Shown in pieces: positions 17,772 through 28,472 of a DNA stretch of 64,000 bases. The notes beneath the pieces were generated by a model, which saw only the letters and a list, made by a program, of their open reading frames with translations, searched no databases and was not told the DNA's origin. The stretch is from Prochlorococcus sp. AG-402-A21 (GTDB lineage Bacteria; Cyanobacteriota; Cyanobacteriia; PCC-6307; Cyanobiaceae), in NCBI GenBank assembly GCA_003279655.1, contig QCHI01000002.1:62001-126000 (forward strand), given 5' to 3'. The position numbers were made by a program, and so were the translations under genes. Each line of letters begins with the position of its first letter. Positions within the stretch are counted from its first letter, which is position 1.

Positions 17772-18501
17772 GAGACAGAAATTTTTCTTTTTTTTGATTT
17801 CTATTTTAATTATTTTTACTTACACAGGTCCTACCCTTGCTGAAAGTATTCTTGAAATAAATAATTTTCAACCATCTAAGCTTACCGAACGCAAATTAAT
17901 CTGGCCTGATTGGCGCCTTCCTTCTTCCATTAATCGCCCAGGATTGAAAGATGATTTAATTTACCCTGATTGGTTTGAAGGTGTATGGGATGTTACTAGC
18001 GAGATTGAAAGTGATCAGAATCAAGAACCTATTATGCATTCAGCTAAATTTATTCATAAAACCTCTGGTGATTTAATTGCTGACCGTGAATACAACACTA
18101 ATTCTTATGCTTTGAGCACAAAAACTGGTGATTTTTTATCAGTCAAGAATGATCCTAAATCTCCCAATCGTCAGTTTGCTAAATTAACTGAAGATAGGTA
18201 TTTAGAGACGAAGATTATAGGAAGACTTCAAGAAAAAATCGACAATAATATTTTTATTACTGATGAATTAATTTTACAAATTTTGCATACTCCACAATTT
18301 AGTCGGGTTAGCCAGGTCGAAACATTAACTGAATTTACAAAATGTGGATCTAATCAAAATGATGAAATAAATCCGAATGATTTTAATATTTGTGGAGAAC
18401 AATTTCAGGCGATTTACAATGAACCTGGGCAAAATCTGATTTCTTTGCCGATTAAAACAGAGAAATCTAAATTAATACTTAGAAACACTAATGATGATTA
18501 G
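17770..18501 (+). CDS. Conserved cyanobacterial secreted/lipidated protein of unknown function
   Basis: Signal-peptide-like MRQKFFFFLISILIIFTYTGPTLAES; LIWPDWRLPSSINRPGLKDDLIYPDWFEGVWDVTSE. Confidence 0.75.
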   Translation: MRQKFFFFLISILIIFTYTGPTLAESILEINNFQPSKLTERKLIWPDWRLPSSINRPGLKDDLIYPDWFEGVWDVTSEIESDQNQEPIMHSAKFIHKTSGDLIADREYNTNSYALSTKTGDFLSVKNDPKSPNRQFAKLTEDRYLETKIIGRLQEKIDNNIFITDELILQILHTPQFSRVSQVETLTEFTKCGSNQNDEINPNDFNICGEQFQAIYNEPGQNLISLPIKTEKSKLILRNTNDD

Positions 18502-19222
18502 TTTTGGCCAATTGATCTTCAATTAAGTCTCTCCAGTTGAAAAGATTTTGAAGACTTGGATCATTTATATATAAAGAACAACCTTTTCCTGTTAGATTTG
18601 CTCCAGATGAATTTGGAAATTTGAGTAGTGATAAGTGTGATGCTACAGCAATATCTGCAATAGAAAGTTTTTCTCCAATAAGAAAGTTTTCTTGATCAAT
18701 TAAATTTGATAGATTTTCTAGATTTAATTTTAGAGATTCCTTCTCTTTCTGGTTGATTAATCCAGAAATCTGACTAGCAATCTTTGTAGGAATATTAAAA
18801 AGAAGTTTTTGCATAGAATCCGAAACTTCGTTCGCGAATAATGAGGAAATCAATATTGGATTCTTCGTAAGTTCTTCTAAAAAGACAATTTTTATAGATT
18901 TTGCCAAGGTTGTATCTGCCCAATTCTCAATTATTTGGGCCTGAGAAGCTTCCTTTATACCCTCTGGAATTAATTTTGGTTCTATTTCAATTTTCTCTAA
19001 GTGTCGTATTATTGAACTTGAGTCATGGATTGTTGTTTCCTTATCAAAAAGCACGGGTAATTTTTTTTGTCCTGTTTTTTGAAAGATATCTATTTGCCCT
19101 ATGGCTGGAGTTATCTCAACGGTTCGATATTCAAGCTTTTTTACAGCCAAAGCCATTCTTACTTTCAAGCAATAAGGTGAGTGCCTAAATTGATGAAGTT
19201 CCAACATTTTATGTTCCCTCAA
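18488..19222 (-). CDS. Glutathione S-transferase-like protein
   Basis: MLELHQFRHSPYCLKVRMALAVKKLEY..., KLPVLFD, IHDSSSIIRHLE, IADIAVASHLSLL. Confidence 0.85.
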   Translation of the reverse strand: MREHKMLELHQFRHSPYCLKVRMALAVKKLEYRTVEITPAIGQIDIFQKTGQKKLPVLFDKETTIHDSSSIIRHLEKIEIEPKLIPEGIKEASQAQIIENWADTTLAKSIKIVFLEELTKNPILISSLFANEVSDSMQKLLFNIPTKIASQISGLINQKEKESLKLNLENLSNLIDQENFLIGEKLSIADIAVASHLSLLKFPNSSGANLTGKGCSLYINDPSLQNLFNWRDLIEDQLAKTNHH

Positions 19223-19267
19223 ATGGTTAGCAGAGTAGCTATTAATTCAGTCTTTTGGTGGTGAAAA

Positions 19268-19474
19268 ATGGGTGAGTTTTTTTCTAATGTTTCTAGATAT
19301 CCCAAATATCTCATCACAATAGTTTTGGGTGTTTTCACTGCTGCAATTTCTCCATTAATTAAACGAGGTAGTAATCCGATTACAGCAATTGCTCTCGTTG
19401 GGGCTTTGTTCAGTGGACTTCTGACAATAATTTTCTTATTAAAGGCTATGGCTTTCCCCGTTCCAATTACTTAG
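19268..19474 (+). CDS. DUF751 (Ycf33-like) small membrane protein
   Basis: 68 aa with two TM segments, [22 protein letters not shown]; located directly before rbfA. Confidence 0.75.
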   Translation: MGEFFSNVSRYPKYLITIVLGVFTAAISPLIKRGSNPITAIALVGALFSGLLTIIFLLKAMAFPVPIT

Positions 19475-19476
19475 TT

Positions 19477-19860
19477 ATGGCTAATGCAAGAAGGTTAGAA
19501 AAATTAGCAGCTTTACTAAAAAGAGAGGTTAGTGAACTTTTAGTTAATGGTGTTAGAGATGAAAGAATTCATCAAACTATGATTACCATTACATCTGTTG
19601 AAGTCTCAGGTGACTTGCAGCATGCAAAAATTTTTATAAGTCTTTTTGGTGAGGACAAAAAAAAAGCTGAAGTGCTAGTTGCTTTAGAGGAAGCAAAGGG
19701 ATTTGTTCGTGCTGAGCTTGCTCGAAGGCTTCAAATGAGACGATCTCCTGAGCTTGTGTTTAAGATTGACAAAGGAATGACAAAAGGTCCAGAAGTTTTA
19801 GATCTTCTCAATTCATTAGAACTTGAACGAAGAAGTAAAGATAAAAGTAAAGACTTATAG
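19477..19860 (+). CDS. rbfA: Ribosome-binding factor A
   Basis: [62 protein letters not shown]. Confidence 0.95.
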   Translation: MANARRLEKLAALLKREVSELLVNGVRDERIHQTMITITSVEVSGDLQHAKIFISLFGEDKKKAEVLVALEEAKGFVRAELARRLQMRRSPELVFKIDKGMTKGPEVLDLLNSLELERRSKDKSKDL

Positions 19861-19874
19861 ATTAATCAAAAATT

Positions 19875-21512
19875 TTGATGAATAAATCTGATCTTAGAAC
19901 ACAAGTTGCTGAATTATTTATAGTTCGAGCTAGTGGATTTAATCTTGATTCGCAACGTTTATATCCTAACTTAGAGGAATCTAATTCAAATTTAAAGAGA
20001 CTTTTAGAAGAAGGGGTTGGCGGAGTTATTTTTCTAGGAGGAACAGTAAAAGAATTAGAAATTCGTTGCAATGTCTTAAAAAAATGGTCTGGTAAACCCC
20101 TTCTATTATGTGCTGATATTGAGGAAGGTGTTGGTCAAAGATTTTATGGAGGAACAAAGTTCATTCCTCCAATGGGTATCGCTCAGATTTATAAAAAAGA
20201 TAACAATTTAGCAATTTCTATTGCTGAGCAAATCGGGTATTTTACTGGTAAAGAAGCAAAAAATATTGGTTTAAATTGGCTATTAGCACCAGTCTGTGAT
20301 ATCAATAACAACTCAAATAACCCGGTTATAAATTTAAGAGCTTGGGGAGAAGAAGCTGAAACAGTAAAAAGTTTAACTTGTGCTTTTCAGCGGGGTGTTT
20401 CTAGATCAAAAATGCTAACTTGTGCGAAACATTTTCCTGGGCATGGAAATTCAGAAGTTGACTCTCACTTGGATTTGCCAGAAATACATAATGACTTATC
20501 TAAATTAGAGAAATGTGAGTTAATTCCATTTAAATCTTTAATCAACCAAGGAGTCAATAGTGTCATGATTGGGCATTTACTTTTTCCAAAGATTGATCCT
20601 ATTTATCCTGCGACACTTTCAAAAAGAGTAGTTACTGATTTATTACGTATCAAATTTAAATACGATAATTTAGTCGTCAGCGATGCGTTAGTTATGAATG
20701 CAATATCTAATAAATATAGTAGTGGTAGGGCTGCAGTCATGGCATTCGATGCAGGAATTGATTTGATTATGATGCCAAAAAATATCGATGAGGCAATTGA
20801 TGCTCTTACTGATGCTTTTTATTCAGAAAAAATTTCTTTAGAAAGGTTACATATATCTAGAGAAAGAAGAAAAAAACAACTTGATTTAATTAACAATGAA
20901 AATGATTTAGAAAAAGAAGAATTGAGGAATGAAGATACTAAGAATAAATTTTTATTGGATGCCTCAAGATTTAGTCATTCTATAATAAACAAATCAATTT
21001 TCATCAGAGAAGAAAGTACTATAAAAGCTGAAGTTAATGATATTAATCTTATACAAATTGATAATTTTGATCAAGTATCTAACAAATTTTGTCCTGCATT
21101 AGATTTACCTAAATCAGTAGGTTTTAAAAATTTAATTATACATCCATTGGGTATCAGCCCATGGCAAAAAACTAATAAAAGATTTTTAGAATCTGAGCAA
21201 CTGGGTAATAGTAAAATTCTTGTTCAACTTTTTGTAAGAGGTAAACCATTTATCGGATTAGATTATAATAATGATCATTGGTTAGACGCTATAAAAAGTT
21301 TAGAAAATGAGGAAAGATTATCAGGAATTATTATATATGGATGTCCATATTTATATGATAAAATAAAAAAAACTATTCATTACTCTACTCCTTTGGCTTA
21401 TAGTCCTAGTCAAATAGAGGAAGCACAAAATCAAATTTTGAGCCGTATTTTGCAATCTAAAATAGCCCATAACGAAGTTCAAAGAAAATTTATTAAAGAA
21501 TTTACTGATTGA
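19875..21512 (+). CDS. Glycoside hydrolase family 3 / beta-N-acetylhexosaminidase-like protein
   Basis: CADIEEGVGQRF, LAPVCDINNNSNNPVINLRAWGE, CAKHFPGHGNSEVDSHLDLP, NLVVSDALVMNAI. Confidence 0.9.
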   Translation: MMNKSDLRTQVAELFIVRASGFNLDSQRLYPNLEESNSNLKRLLEEGVGGVIFLGGTVKELEIRCNVLKKWSGKPLLLCADIEEGVGQRFYGGTKFIPPMGIAQIYKKDNNLAISIAEQIGYFTGKEAKNIGLNWLLAPVCDINNNSNNPVINLRAWGEEAETVKSLTCAFQRGVSRSKMLTCAKHFPGHGNSEVDSHLDLPEIHNDLSKLEKCELIPFKSLINQGVNSVMIGHLLFPKIDPIYPATLSKRVVTDLLRIKFKYDNLVVSDALVMNAISNKYSSGRAAVMAFDAGIDLIMMPKNIDEAIDALTDAFYSEKISLERLHISRERRKKQLDLINNENDLEKEELRNEDTKNKFLLDASRFSHSIINKSIFIREESTIKAEVNDINLIQIDNFDQVSNKFCPALDLPKSVGFKNLIIHPLGISPWQKTNKRFLESEQLGNSKILVQLFVRGKPFIGLDYNNDHWLDAIKSLENEERLSGIIIYGCPYLYDKIKKTIHYSTPLAYSPSQIEEAQNQILSRILQSKIAHNEVQRKFIKEFTD

Positions 21513-21598
21513 GAATTGTTTAATCGAAAATTTAGTATTCAAGAAACCCCCTATTATTGTTTAAATGACTGCATAGTTATTCTTTAGACTTCCTTGGA

Positions 21599-22399
21599 AT
21601 GAAGCATACAGAAAAGGCTTTAATCGACAAGAAGATAATAATTACTCGTGCCCAAGAACAGTCTTCAGAGGCTCGTGAGATCTTTAGAAAAAATGGAGCG
21701 CAGGTATTCGATCTTCCGTCATTAGTGATTGGACCTCCAGATGACTGGTTTCCCTTAGATGAAGCTTTAAAGAAAATTACCACCTTTGACTGGATAGTCT
21801 TTTCTAGCGCAAATGGTGTTAAAAATGTTATGGATAGAATGAAAAAAATTGACTTATCTTTGTCGGAAATTTCTAAGACTATTCAAATTGCAGCTGTAGG
21901 AAGAAAAACAGCTGCGTTGTTATCAGATATGGATGCAAAGATTAGTTTTGTTCCTCCTGTTTTTGTTGCAGATAGCTTGGTTGAATATTTCCCTGAGAAT
22001 CCAAAAGGTTTAAAACTTTTTATTCCTAGAGTACAAACCGGCGGCAGATCAATATTATCTAACTCTTTTCAATTAAAAGGAGCAGAGGTTACTGAAGTAG
22101 CTGCTTATGAATCTTCTTGTCCTAAAGATATACCTCAAAAGACTATAGATGCTTTGAACAGTGGGGAAATAGATATTATTGCTTTTACTAGTGCTAAAAC
22201 AGTAATAAATACTGTCACCTTATTTAAAAAACACTTTGGTGAAAATTGGTTCCAATTGATTGAAAAGATTCAACTTGTTTCGATTGGACCTCAAACAAGT
22301 ATTAGCTGTAAAAACTTTATTAGAAAACCTGATAAAGAGGCTAAACCTCATGATCTTGAAGGATTATTATACGCTTGTCTAGAACTAAATTTTAATTAA
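21599..22399 (+). CDS. hemD: Uroporphyrinogen-III synthase
   Basis: KKIIITRAQEQSSEAREIFRKNGAQVFDLPSL, FDWIVFSSANGVKNV, VGRKTAALL, IDIIAFTSAKTVINT. Confidence 0.92.
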   Translation: MKHTEKALIDKKIIITRAQEQSSEAREIFRKNGAQVFDLPSLVIGPPDDWFPLDEALKKITTFDWIVFSSANGVKNVMDRMKKIDLSLSEISKTIQIAAVGRKTAALLSDMDAKISFVPPVFVADSLVEYFPENPKGLKLFIPRVQTGGRSILSNSFQLKGAEVTEVAAYESSCPKDIPQKTIDALNSGEIDIIAFTSAKTVINTVTLFKKHFGENWFQLIEKIQLVSIGPQTSISCKNFIRKPDKEAKPHDLEGLLYACLELNFN

Positions 22400-22401
22400 A
22401 T

Positions 22402-22854
22402 TTATGCTGATTTTTCGACGAGTTCTTTAAATCCGTCAAGATTTTTTTGTAATTCTTTTGTGACCATTCCTCCAAGAATATTTGCTTTCATTAGATTTGC
22501 TAAAACTTGAGGTAATTCATAAGATATTTTCAATTTAACCACAGTTTTAGAGTTTTCTTCATTATAAAAACGTACTGAACCTTTAGTAGGTAAACCACCA
22601 ACTGATTTCCATTCTAATTTCTCTGCTTCTACTCTTTCTGTAATTTGAGCCTTCCATTTAAAACGAAAGCCATTAGCTGCAAGTGTCCACTCCGTTAAAT
22701 CAGGAAGTGTCGAGGTTTGTTCATCGACTGTCTTAACTGACTCAATCCAAGTCATCCACAAAGGCATCGAATCTAAATCACTCCAAAACTTCCAGACAAG
22801 TTCAACTGGAGCATGAATTTCACTTATCACTGTGTGATCAAGCCACTTTCCCAT
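22402..22854 (-). CDS. SRPBCC (START-like cyclase/dehydrase) family protein
   Basis: HTVISEIHAPVELVWKFWSDLDSMPLWMTWIESVK; directly downstream of zds. Confidence 0.88.
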   Translation of the reverse strand: MGKWLDHTVISEIHAPVELVWKFWSDLDSMPLWMTWIESVKTVDEQTSTLPDLTEWTLAANGFRFKWKAQITERVEAEKLEWKSVGGLPTKGSVRFYNEENSKTVVKLKISYELPQVLANLMKANILGGMVTKELQKNLDGFKELVEKSA

Positions 22855-22857
22855 TTC

Positions 22858-24318
22858 TTAAGCAACCGAAGAATTTTTTGCTAGTGAAACAGACTTTGAG
22901 AGCATTGCTGAAGCAGCAAGATGACCGCTCATTGTTGCACCTTCCATAGAGTCAATGTAATCCTGTTTTGTGTAACTGCCTGCTAAGAAGAAATTACTAA
23001 AAGAGGTTTTTTGATTTGGTCTAAATGGCTCCATTCCAGGAGCCTCCCTGTAGAGAGAATGAGAAACTTTCACCACATTGCTCCATAAAAGTTTCAAGCC
23101 TCTTGAAGAAGGGAAAAGTGACCTGACCTGTAAATCAGTATGTTTTACAATTTCATCTGAGGGCTTGGTAATCCATGGATCTCCAGGTGTTAAAACACAT
23201 TGAAGTAGTGACCCCTGACCATCTTTTTTATAGTCTTCTGGGCTTGATAAAGCTAAATCTGCAAAACAACTAAAATCAGCATCGGCTGTGTATAACAAAT
23301 TGTCTAAACCAGATGGACTTTTTAGATTGGTTTGAGCTTGTGCATTTTTGATCTCGGTTACCCAGCCATCGTATCTAAGTTGTACTGTCGCGACTGGAAC
23401 AGCATCAAGCTTGAAAATTGAGTCAAACTCTTTAAAACGTCTCCATGATCTAGGAATTATTCTTTTAATCCCAGATACATCACAAGCCGCTAAATATTTG
23501 TCTGCTTGAATTTCTTTTTCACCCTCTGGTGTTTGAAGAGTTAATCCAGTCACAGAAGGTTGGTCGGAATTCTCTGAATGAATTTCTTTAACAATATTTT
23601 CTAAGTGAAGTCTTCCGCCTCTTTGTTCAATGTAATCGAGTATTGGCTTGGTGAGCCATTTGTGGGGCGACCCTTTCAATAGGTTGAGCTTGGATGCCTC
23701 TGTTTTAGAAGCAAACATCATAAAGATAGTAAGCATGCATCTTGCAGAAATGGCTTTGCAATCAATGAATCCCAGTGCATATGCAATAGGATTCCAAATC
23801 CTTTCGATACTATTTAGGCTTCCTCCATGGTTAAGAAACCATTGTTCAAAGCTTATAGAATCTAGTGATCGTATTGTTTTCATCGCACCCTCGTAGTCAA
23901 TAAGCCCTCTGACTATCGGACTTGTTCCAAGGGCAAGAGCATTTCTTAGTTTGTCAATCCAATTTAATTGAGGTGTAGTGAAGAAGGCTTTTAAGCCGTT
24001 AAAAGGAGCTCCTGCAAAAAATCGAAAATCAAGTGACTTAATGTCACCTCCCTTATTAACAAAAAGGTGAGTGTGGTCTTTTGGTAAAAGATTTTCAAAT
24101 GCCCCTACTTTTCTCATTAATGCAAAAAGATTGGCATAGTTGAAAAAGAACACATGCAAACCCATCTCAATATGATTTCCATCTGAATCTTCCCAGCTTC
24201 CAACTTTTCCTCCCATAAATGGTTTTGCCTCATATAGGTCGACCTCATGTCCTTCATCAACAAGGTCAACTGCAGCAGTCAATCCTGCTAAACCTGCACC
24301 TATTATTGCGATTTTCAC
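22858..24318 (-). CDS. zds: Zeta-carotene desaturase (plant type)
   Basis: [81 protein letters not shown]. Confidence 0.95.
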   Translation of the reverse strand: MKIAIIGAGLAGLTAAVDLVDEGHEVDLYEAKPFMGGKVGSWEDSDGNHIEMGLHVFFFNYANLFALMRKVGAFENLLPKDHTHLFVNKGGDIKSLDFRFFAGAPFNGLKAFFTTPQLNWIDKLRNALALGTSPIVRGLIDYEGAMKTIRSLDSISFEQWFLNHGGSLNSIERIWNPIAYALGFIDCKAISARCMLTIFMMFASKTEASKLNLLKGSPHKWLTKPILDYIEQRGGRLHLENIVKEIHSENSDQPSVTGLTLQTPEGEKEIQADKYLAACDVSGIKRIIPRSWRRFKEFDSIFKLDAVPVATVQLRYDGWVTEIKNAQAQTNLKSPSGLDNLLYTADADFSCFADLALSSPEDYKKDGQGSLLQCVLTPGDPWITKPSDEIVKHTDLQVRSLFPSSRGLKLLWSNVVKVSHSLYREAPGMEPFRPNQKTSFSNFFLAGSYTKQDYIDSMEGATMSGHLAASAMLSKSVSLAKNSSVA

Positions 24319-24423
24319 TCGTTTAATTAGATGGATACACTAACTCTATGAACAAAAACTCTTTTTTGGCACTTTTAAAATCGAATATGATTAATAGAGT
24401 GTTATTAATGTTTAGAAAAAACA

Positions 24424-24813
24424 ATGAGTGAATCAAAGGCACCGCTCAAAACTCATAAAGCTCAAGGTGGTAAGGGAGTACTCATTACCACTCCTGCATT
24501 GGATCAGTTGTCTAGGCTTTGTAAAGAACAAGGCTCAGGAAAATTATTAAGGGTTGGAGTACGTTCAGGAGGTTGTAGTGGTATGAGTTACACAATGGAC
24601 TTTGTATCTACTGATGATATTCAAAAAGATGATGAAGTCTATGAATATTCAGTTGGTAGCAGTTCGTTTAAAGTGATTTGTGATCCAAAGAGTCTTTTAT
24701 ACATATATGGGATGCAATTAGATTTCAGTACAGATTTAATTGGTGGAGGTTTTAACTTTACTAATCCCAATGCTTCACAAACTTGTGGCTGTGGAAGTTC
24801 CTTTGCAGTTTAA
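24424..24813 (+). CDS. HesB/IscA/SufA-family iron-sulfur assembly protein
   Basis: LRVGVRSGGCSGMSYTMDF, GGGFNFTNPNASQTCGCGSSFAV (C, CGC motif). Confidence 0.95.
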   Translation: MSESKAPLKTHKAQGGKGVLITTPALDQLSRLCKEQGSGKLLRVGVRSGGCSGMSYTMDFVSTDDIQKDDEVYEYSVGSSSFKVICDPKSLLYIYGMQLDFSTDLIGGGFNFTNPNASQTCGCGSSFAV

Positions 24814-24842
24814 CTTTAACTAAAAGAATTTTTAAATTAACA

Positions 24843-25262
24843 ATGGATCAAACAGAGGAAAGTCTTTTTGAAGAAGCCCTAAATCGCTATAAAGCAGGGT
24901 TACCAGCAGATGAATTGATTGAAGATTTTCAGAAAATAGCTTCTACTACTCCATCTAATGCTGCTGCATGGACATGTTTGTCTTGGTTACAATTGTTATG
25001 TGATTCGCCTCAGGAAGCCTTGCGCTCTGCTCGGTATGCAGTGAAACTTAACGGTCAAGATCCACAGTCAAGGATAAATTTGAGTCTTGCATTATTAGAA
25101 ACTAATTCTAAAGGAGTTAGAGATCATATTGATTATGTGAGAAGAGCTATGTTCGTTCTTCCTGAATTAGAAAAAGAATTAAAAGAATCATTTGAAGATG
25201 GTCTTTCACGGAAACCTAATTGGAAAACTTTACTTAAAATAAAAAATTGGTTAGATCTTTGA
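24843..25262 (+). CDS. TPR-like protein
   Basis: AAAWTCLSWLQLLCDSPQEALRSARYAVKLNGQDPQSRINLSLALLE; start at ATG 24843. Confidence 0.8.
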   Translation: MDQTEESLFEEALNRYKAGLPADELIEDFQKIASTTPSNAAAWTCLSWLQLLCDSPQEALRSARYAVKLNGQDPQSRINLSLALLETNSKGVRDHIDYVRRAMFVLPELEKELKESFEDGLSRKPNWKTLLKIKNWLDL

Positions 25263-25289
25263 TTTCTGATTAGATTCCATCAAAAATTT

Positions 25290-26219
25290 TTAAGTTAATA
25301 TTGCTTTAAACGCTTTATCAATTGAGGGAAAACTGAATTTAAATTTGAGTTTATTCAATCTTTGAGGTTGGACATTTTGTCCTTCTAAAACTACACGAGC
25401 TCCATCTCCTAAAATTAACTTCAATATTGGGCCAGGAACTGCCAGAAGACTTGGTCTGCCAAGTGATTTGCCAAGTGAGTTAGAGAACTCACTCATTCGT
25501 AAAGGATTTGGTGCAACCCCATTGACGACACCTGACCAAGCAGAATTTTTCACACTTTCGTTAATAAGATTACAAAGATCTGTTCTGTGTATCCAGCTCA
25601 TCCATTGTTTTCCATCTCCTATTGGGCCTCCAAGACCAGCTCTAAAAATGGGAAGCATTTTCCCAAGTGCTCCACCATCTTTAGCTAATACAATGCCAAT
25701 TCTTACAATTAAAAGTCGAGTCGCTCTTGGTTTGTTTTTTGCAATCGATTCCCATTCTTTGCACAAATTTGCTAGAAAATCATTACCCTGAACATTTTCT
25801 TCAGTGAATTTAGTTTGAGGATGTGAGCCGTAAAAACCAATTGCAGATGCATTAATAAGAACTTTTGGCGGTTTTCTTAGATTCCTTAGGTTTTCAATCA
25901 AATTCTTTGTTGTCTCTATGCGACTATTTTTAATTTCTTTACAATGATCAGTTGTCCATCTTTTTTCAGCAATAGGTTCCCCAGCAAGATTGATAACACC
26001 TTCGCAGCTCTTAAGAGAGTTTTGAATTTCTTCTTTATTCCAAGACGACGACTCAGCTGGATTCATTTGTATGAAACTGATTCGTTGGTCATTCGCTATC
26101 GCTTTGAGTTTTCCTTTGGATTGTCTAGATATGACTGTCAGGCTGTGACCTTCTTTGATTAGCAAAGGAATTAATTCTCTTCCGATAAAACCAGTACATC
26201 CAGTAAGTAGTAATTTCAT
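25290..26219 (-). CDS. TIGR01777 family NAD-dependent epimerase-like protein
   Basis: KLLLTGCTGFIGRELIPLLIKEGH, GVINLAGEPIAEKRWT, ASAIGFYG, GPIGDGKQWMSWIHRTDL. Confidence 0.92.
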   Translation of the reverse strand: MKLLLTGCTGFIGRELIPLLIKEGHSLTVISRQSKGKLKAIANDQRISFIQMNPAESSSWNKEEIQNSLKSCEGVINLAGEPIAEKRWTTDHCKEIKNSRIETTKNLIENLRNLRKPPKVLINASAIGFYGSHPQTKFTEENVQGNDFLANLCKEWESIAKNKPRATRLLIVRIGIVLAKDGGALGKMLPIFRAGLGGPIGDGKQWMSWIHRTDLCNLINESVKNSAWSGVVNGVAPNPLRMSEFSNSLGKSLGRPSLLAVPGPILKLILGDGARVVLEGQNVQPQRLNKLKFKFSFPSIDKAFKAILT

Positions 26220-26407
26220 GATTTCTCTAATTAGATTTGCTTAGCTTAGAGGGATTTCGATTAGCTTATGGTTTTAATCAATCAAAAATATTAGCTTTAT
26301 GGAATTTTCAATTAATTAATGACATGTTTTTACCATTTTGTTTTAACTGCTATTCTTCATTTGAACATTTGAATTAAGTCATTAGCTTTTTTTATTAGTT
26401 ATTTAAA

Positions 26408-26671
26408 ATGTCTGAACAAACCGGAAAAGTAGATGATTCACAATCACCTCCACAGATAAAAAAGAAATTTAGAAAAGGAGATCTTGTAAAAGTTGATCGT
26501 GAAAAATATTCGAATAGCTTAGAATCTAAAGCAAGCGACACTAATTTACCTGAATATATTTTTCAAGGGCCCGGAGAAGTATTATTGATTAAAGGTGATT
26601 ATTGTCAAGTTAGATGGAGGAGGCCAGTCCCTGATGTTTGGATCAGTACTTATCATATAGTCTTATATTAA
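26408..26671 (+). CDS. ndhO: NAD(P)H-quinone oxidoreductase subunit O
   Basis: KFRKGDLVKVDREKYSNSLESKASD...PEYIFQGPGEVLLIKGDYCQVRWRRPVPDVWI. Confidence 0.93.
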   Translation: MSEQTGKVDDSQSPPQIKKKFRKGDLVKVDREKYSNSLESKASDTNLPEYIFQGPGEVLLIKGDYCQVRWRRPVPDVWISTYHIVLY

Positions 26672-26691
26672 TCAATGAATAAAGATTGAAA

Positions 26692-27345
26692 TCATAATAT
26701 AAGCCATTCTTTTTTATTGCTTTGTAAAAATTTTCTTTTTTTCTTAGCAAGAATAATCATTGCCTTTCCATCATGAAGATAATTGTCTACATAGCCCATT
26801 GTGTAGCGTTCTAACTCATTAATACCGTCCTCAACATGTGATAAGCAATGATATAGATCCAGGCTGAAATCTCTGATAATTGAAGGACTCGCAAAAGATG
26901 TATAAATTTGTTTGATCTTTGTTATTTTGTTTTTACTTTTCTCGAGATACAGGCAGAAAGAATCCATTAATATTTGATCATAAGGATCAGCTGATAAATC
27001 TCTTATTTTTGAACCTAAAGGATTAATTATTTGTCCTAATAATTTATCAATAGGGAGGTATATATTCTGAAACCATTTTTTTATATCTTCAGCTTTAGAG
27101 TAATTATTAGGTTCTCTTTTGTATTCATTATTGTTGTATACTTTCGAATTATTAACTTTGTTTAAATGAAGATCTTTATGTTTTTTCTTTAATATTTCCC
27201 ATGCTGAGTTTATTTCCAGCATTACTACTGCATCTCCGCCTTTGTCTGGGTGATGTATTTTAACAAGTTTTCTATATGCTTTTTTAATCTCTGCTAATTT
27301 TGCGCTGGGATGAACTTTCAATATTTGATATGGGTCTTTGCTCAT
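26692..27345 (-). CDS. J-domain protein
   Basis: N-terminal J domain DPYQILKVHPSAKLAEIKKAYRKLVKIHHPDKGGDAVVMLEINSAWEIL. Confidence 0.9.
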   Translation of the reverse strand: MSKDPYQILKVHPSAKLAEIKKAYRKLVKIHHPDKGGDAVVMLEINSAWEILKKKHKDLHLNKVNNSKVYNNNEYKREPNNYSKAEDIKKWFQNIYLPIDKLLGQIINPLGSKIRDLSADPYDQILMDSFCLYLEKSKNKITKIKQIYTSFASPSIIRDFSLDLYHCLSHVEDGINELERYTMGYVDNYLHDGKAMIILAKKKRKFLQSNKKEWLIL

Positions 27346-27366
27346 TGTTAAATAACTATTTCTTTT

Positions 27367-28335
27367 TTAGAGGTACTCATTTCCTTTTACAGGGTTTGCA
27401 GGGATGCAAGTAAACATAGTTGTTGAGAGATATCTTTCCCCAAAGCTAGGCAGGATAACAACCAAGCGCTTATTCGCAAACTCAATTTGATTTCCTACTT
27501 TTAAAGCAGCAGCTACTGCAGCACCACTGCTGACACCACTAAGCAATCCTTCTTCTTTGGCAAGTCTTCTCCCTATGTCCATTGCTTCATTATCATTGAT
27601 TCTTATGACTTCATCAATTTGATTCATATCTAATACATTAGGGATGAAACCAGCACCAATGCCTTGTATCGCATGAGACCCAGGCTTTCCTCCTGAAAGA
27701 ACAGGGCTTGATGAAGGTTCTACTGCAAAAACCTTGATTTTTGGATTTTTTTGTTTTAAAAATCTGGCACAACCTGTAATTGTTCCTCCTGTTCCTACGC
27801 CAGCAATTAATGCATCAAGTTTGCCTTCGCAATCTTCCCAAATTTCTTCGGCAGTAGTTTTTTCATGAATTTCAGGATTGGATAAATTATCGAATTGCTG
27901 GAGCAAATATGCATTAGGTATAGAAGCTACCAATTCCTTTGCTAGCTGAATAGCTCCTTGTATCCCCTCTTTACCAGGAGTTAATTGAAGCTCTGCCCCA
28001 AATGCTCTTAACATGGAACGTCGCTCAGTACTCATTGTGTCAGGCATTGTAAGTATGAGCCGATAACCTTTTGCTGCAGCAACCATGGCCAATGCAATTC
28101 CTGTATTTCCGCTGGTTGGTTCAATAAGAACAGTATGTCCAGGTTTGATGGTGCCCTCTTTTTCCGCTGATTTCACCATTGCTCCAGCTATGCGGTCTTT
28201 AACTGATGCTGTCGGGTTGAAACTTTCTAATTTGGCTATAATTTCTGCTCTACAATTAAATTCATTAGGTAATCTATTCAGTTTGACCAAGGGTGTTTGG
28301 CCAACTAAAGAAGTTATGTCATTAGCTATTGGCAT
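27367..28335 (-). CDS. cysK: Cysteine synthase A
   Basis: [16 protein letters not shown]-like start, [58 protein letters not shown]. Confidence 0.95.
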   Translation of the reverse strand: MPIANDITSLVGQTPLVKLNRLPNEFNCRAEIIAKLESFNPTASVKDRIAGAMVKSAEKEGTIKPGHTVLIEPTSGNTGIALAMVAAAKGYRLILTMPDTMSTERRSMLRAFGAELQLTPGKEGIQGAIQLAKELVASIPNAYLLQQFDNLSNPEIHEKTTAEEIWEDCEGKLDALIAGVGTGGTITGCARFLKQKNPKIKVFAVEPSSSPVLSGGKPGSHAIQGIGAGFIPNVLDMNQIDEVIRINDNEAMDIGRRLAKEEGLLSGVSSGAAVAAALKVGNQIEFANKRLVVILPSFGERYLSTTMFTCIPANPVKGNEYL

Positions 28336-28472
28336 GATCTTATTTTAAAAACTTGAATCAGTTTCGAGGTAATAGTTATTTTAGGATTCAATTCTTTTTT
28401 AATAATGCTTGAAAATTTCTGATTCAAAAGCTTTATTGGCCTTTTAGAGATATAAATAGATGGAATAATTTT

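Noticed and set aside
24348-24431. 27-aa upstream ORF (MNKNSFLALLKSNMINRVLLMFRKNNE*) whose stop overlaps the iscA-like start
   Set aside because: Tempting as a leader peptide, but an ORF this short is expected by chance in AT-rich spacer; no independent support.
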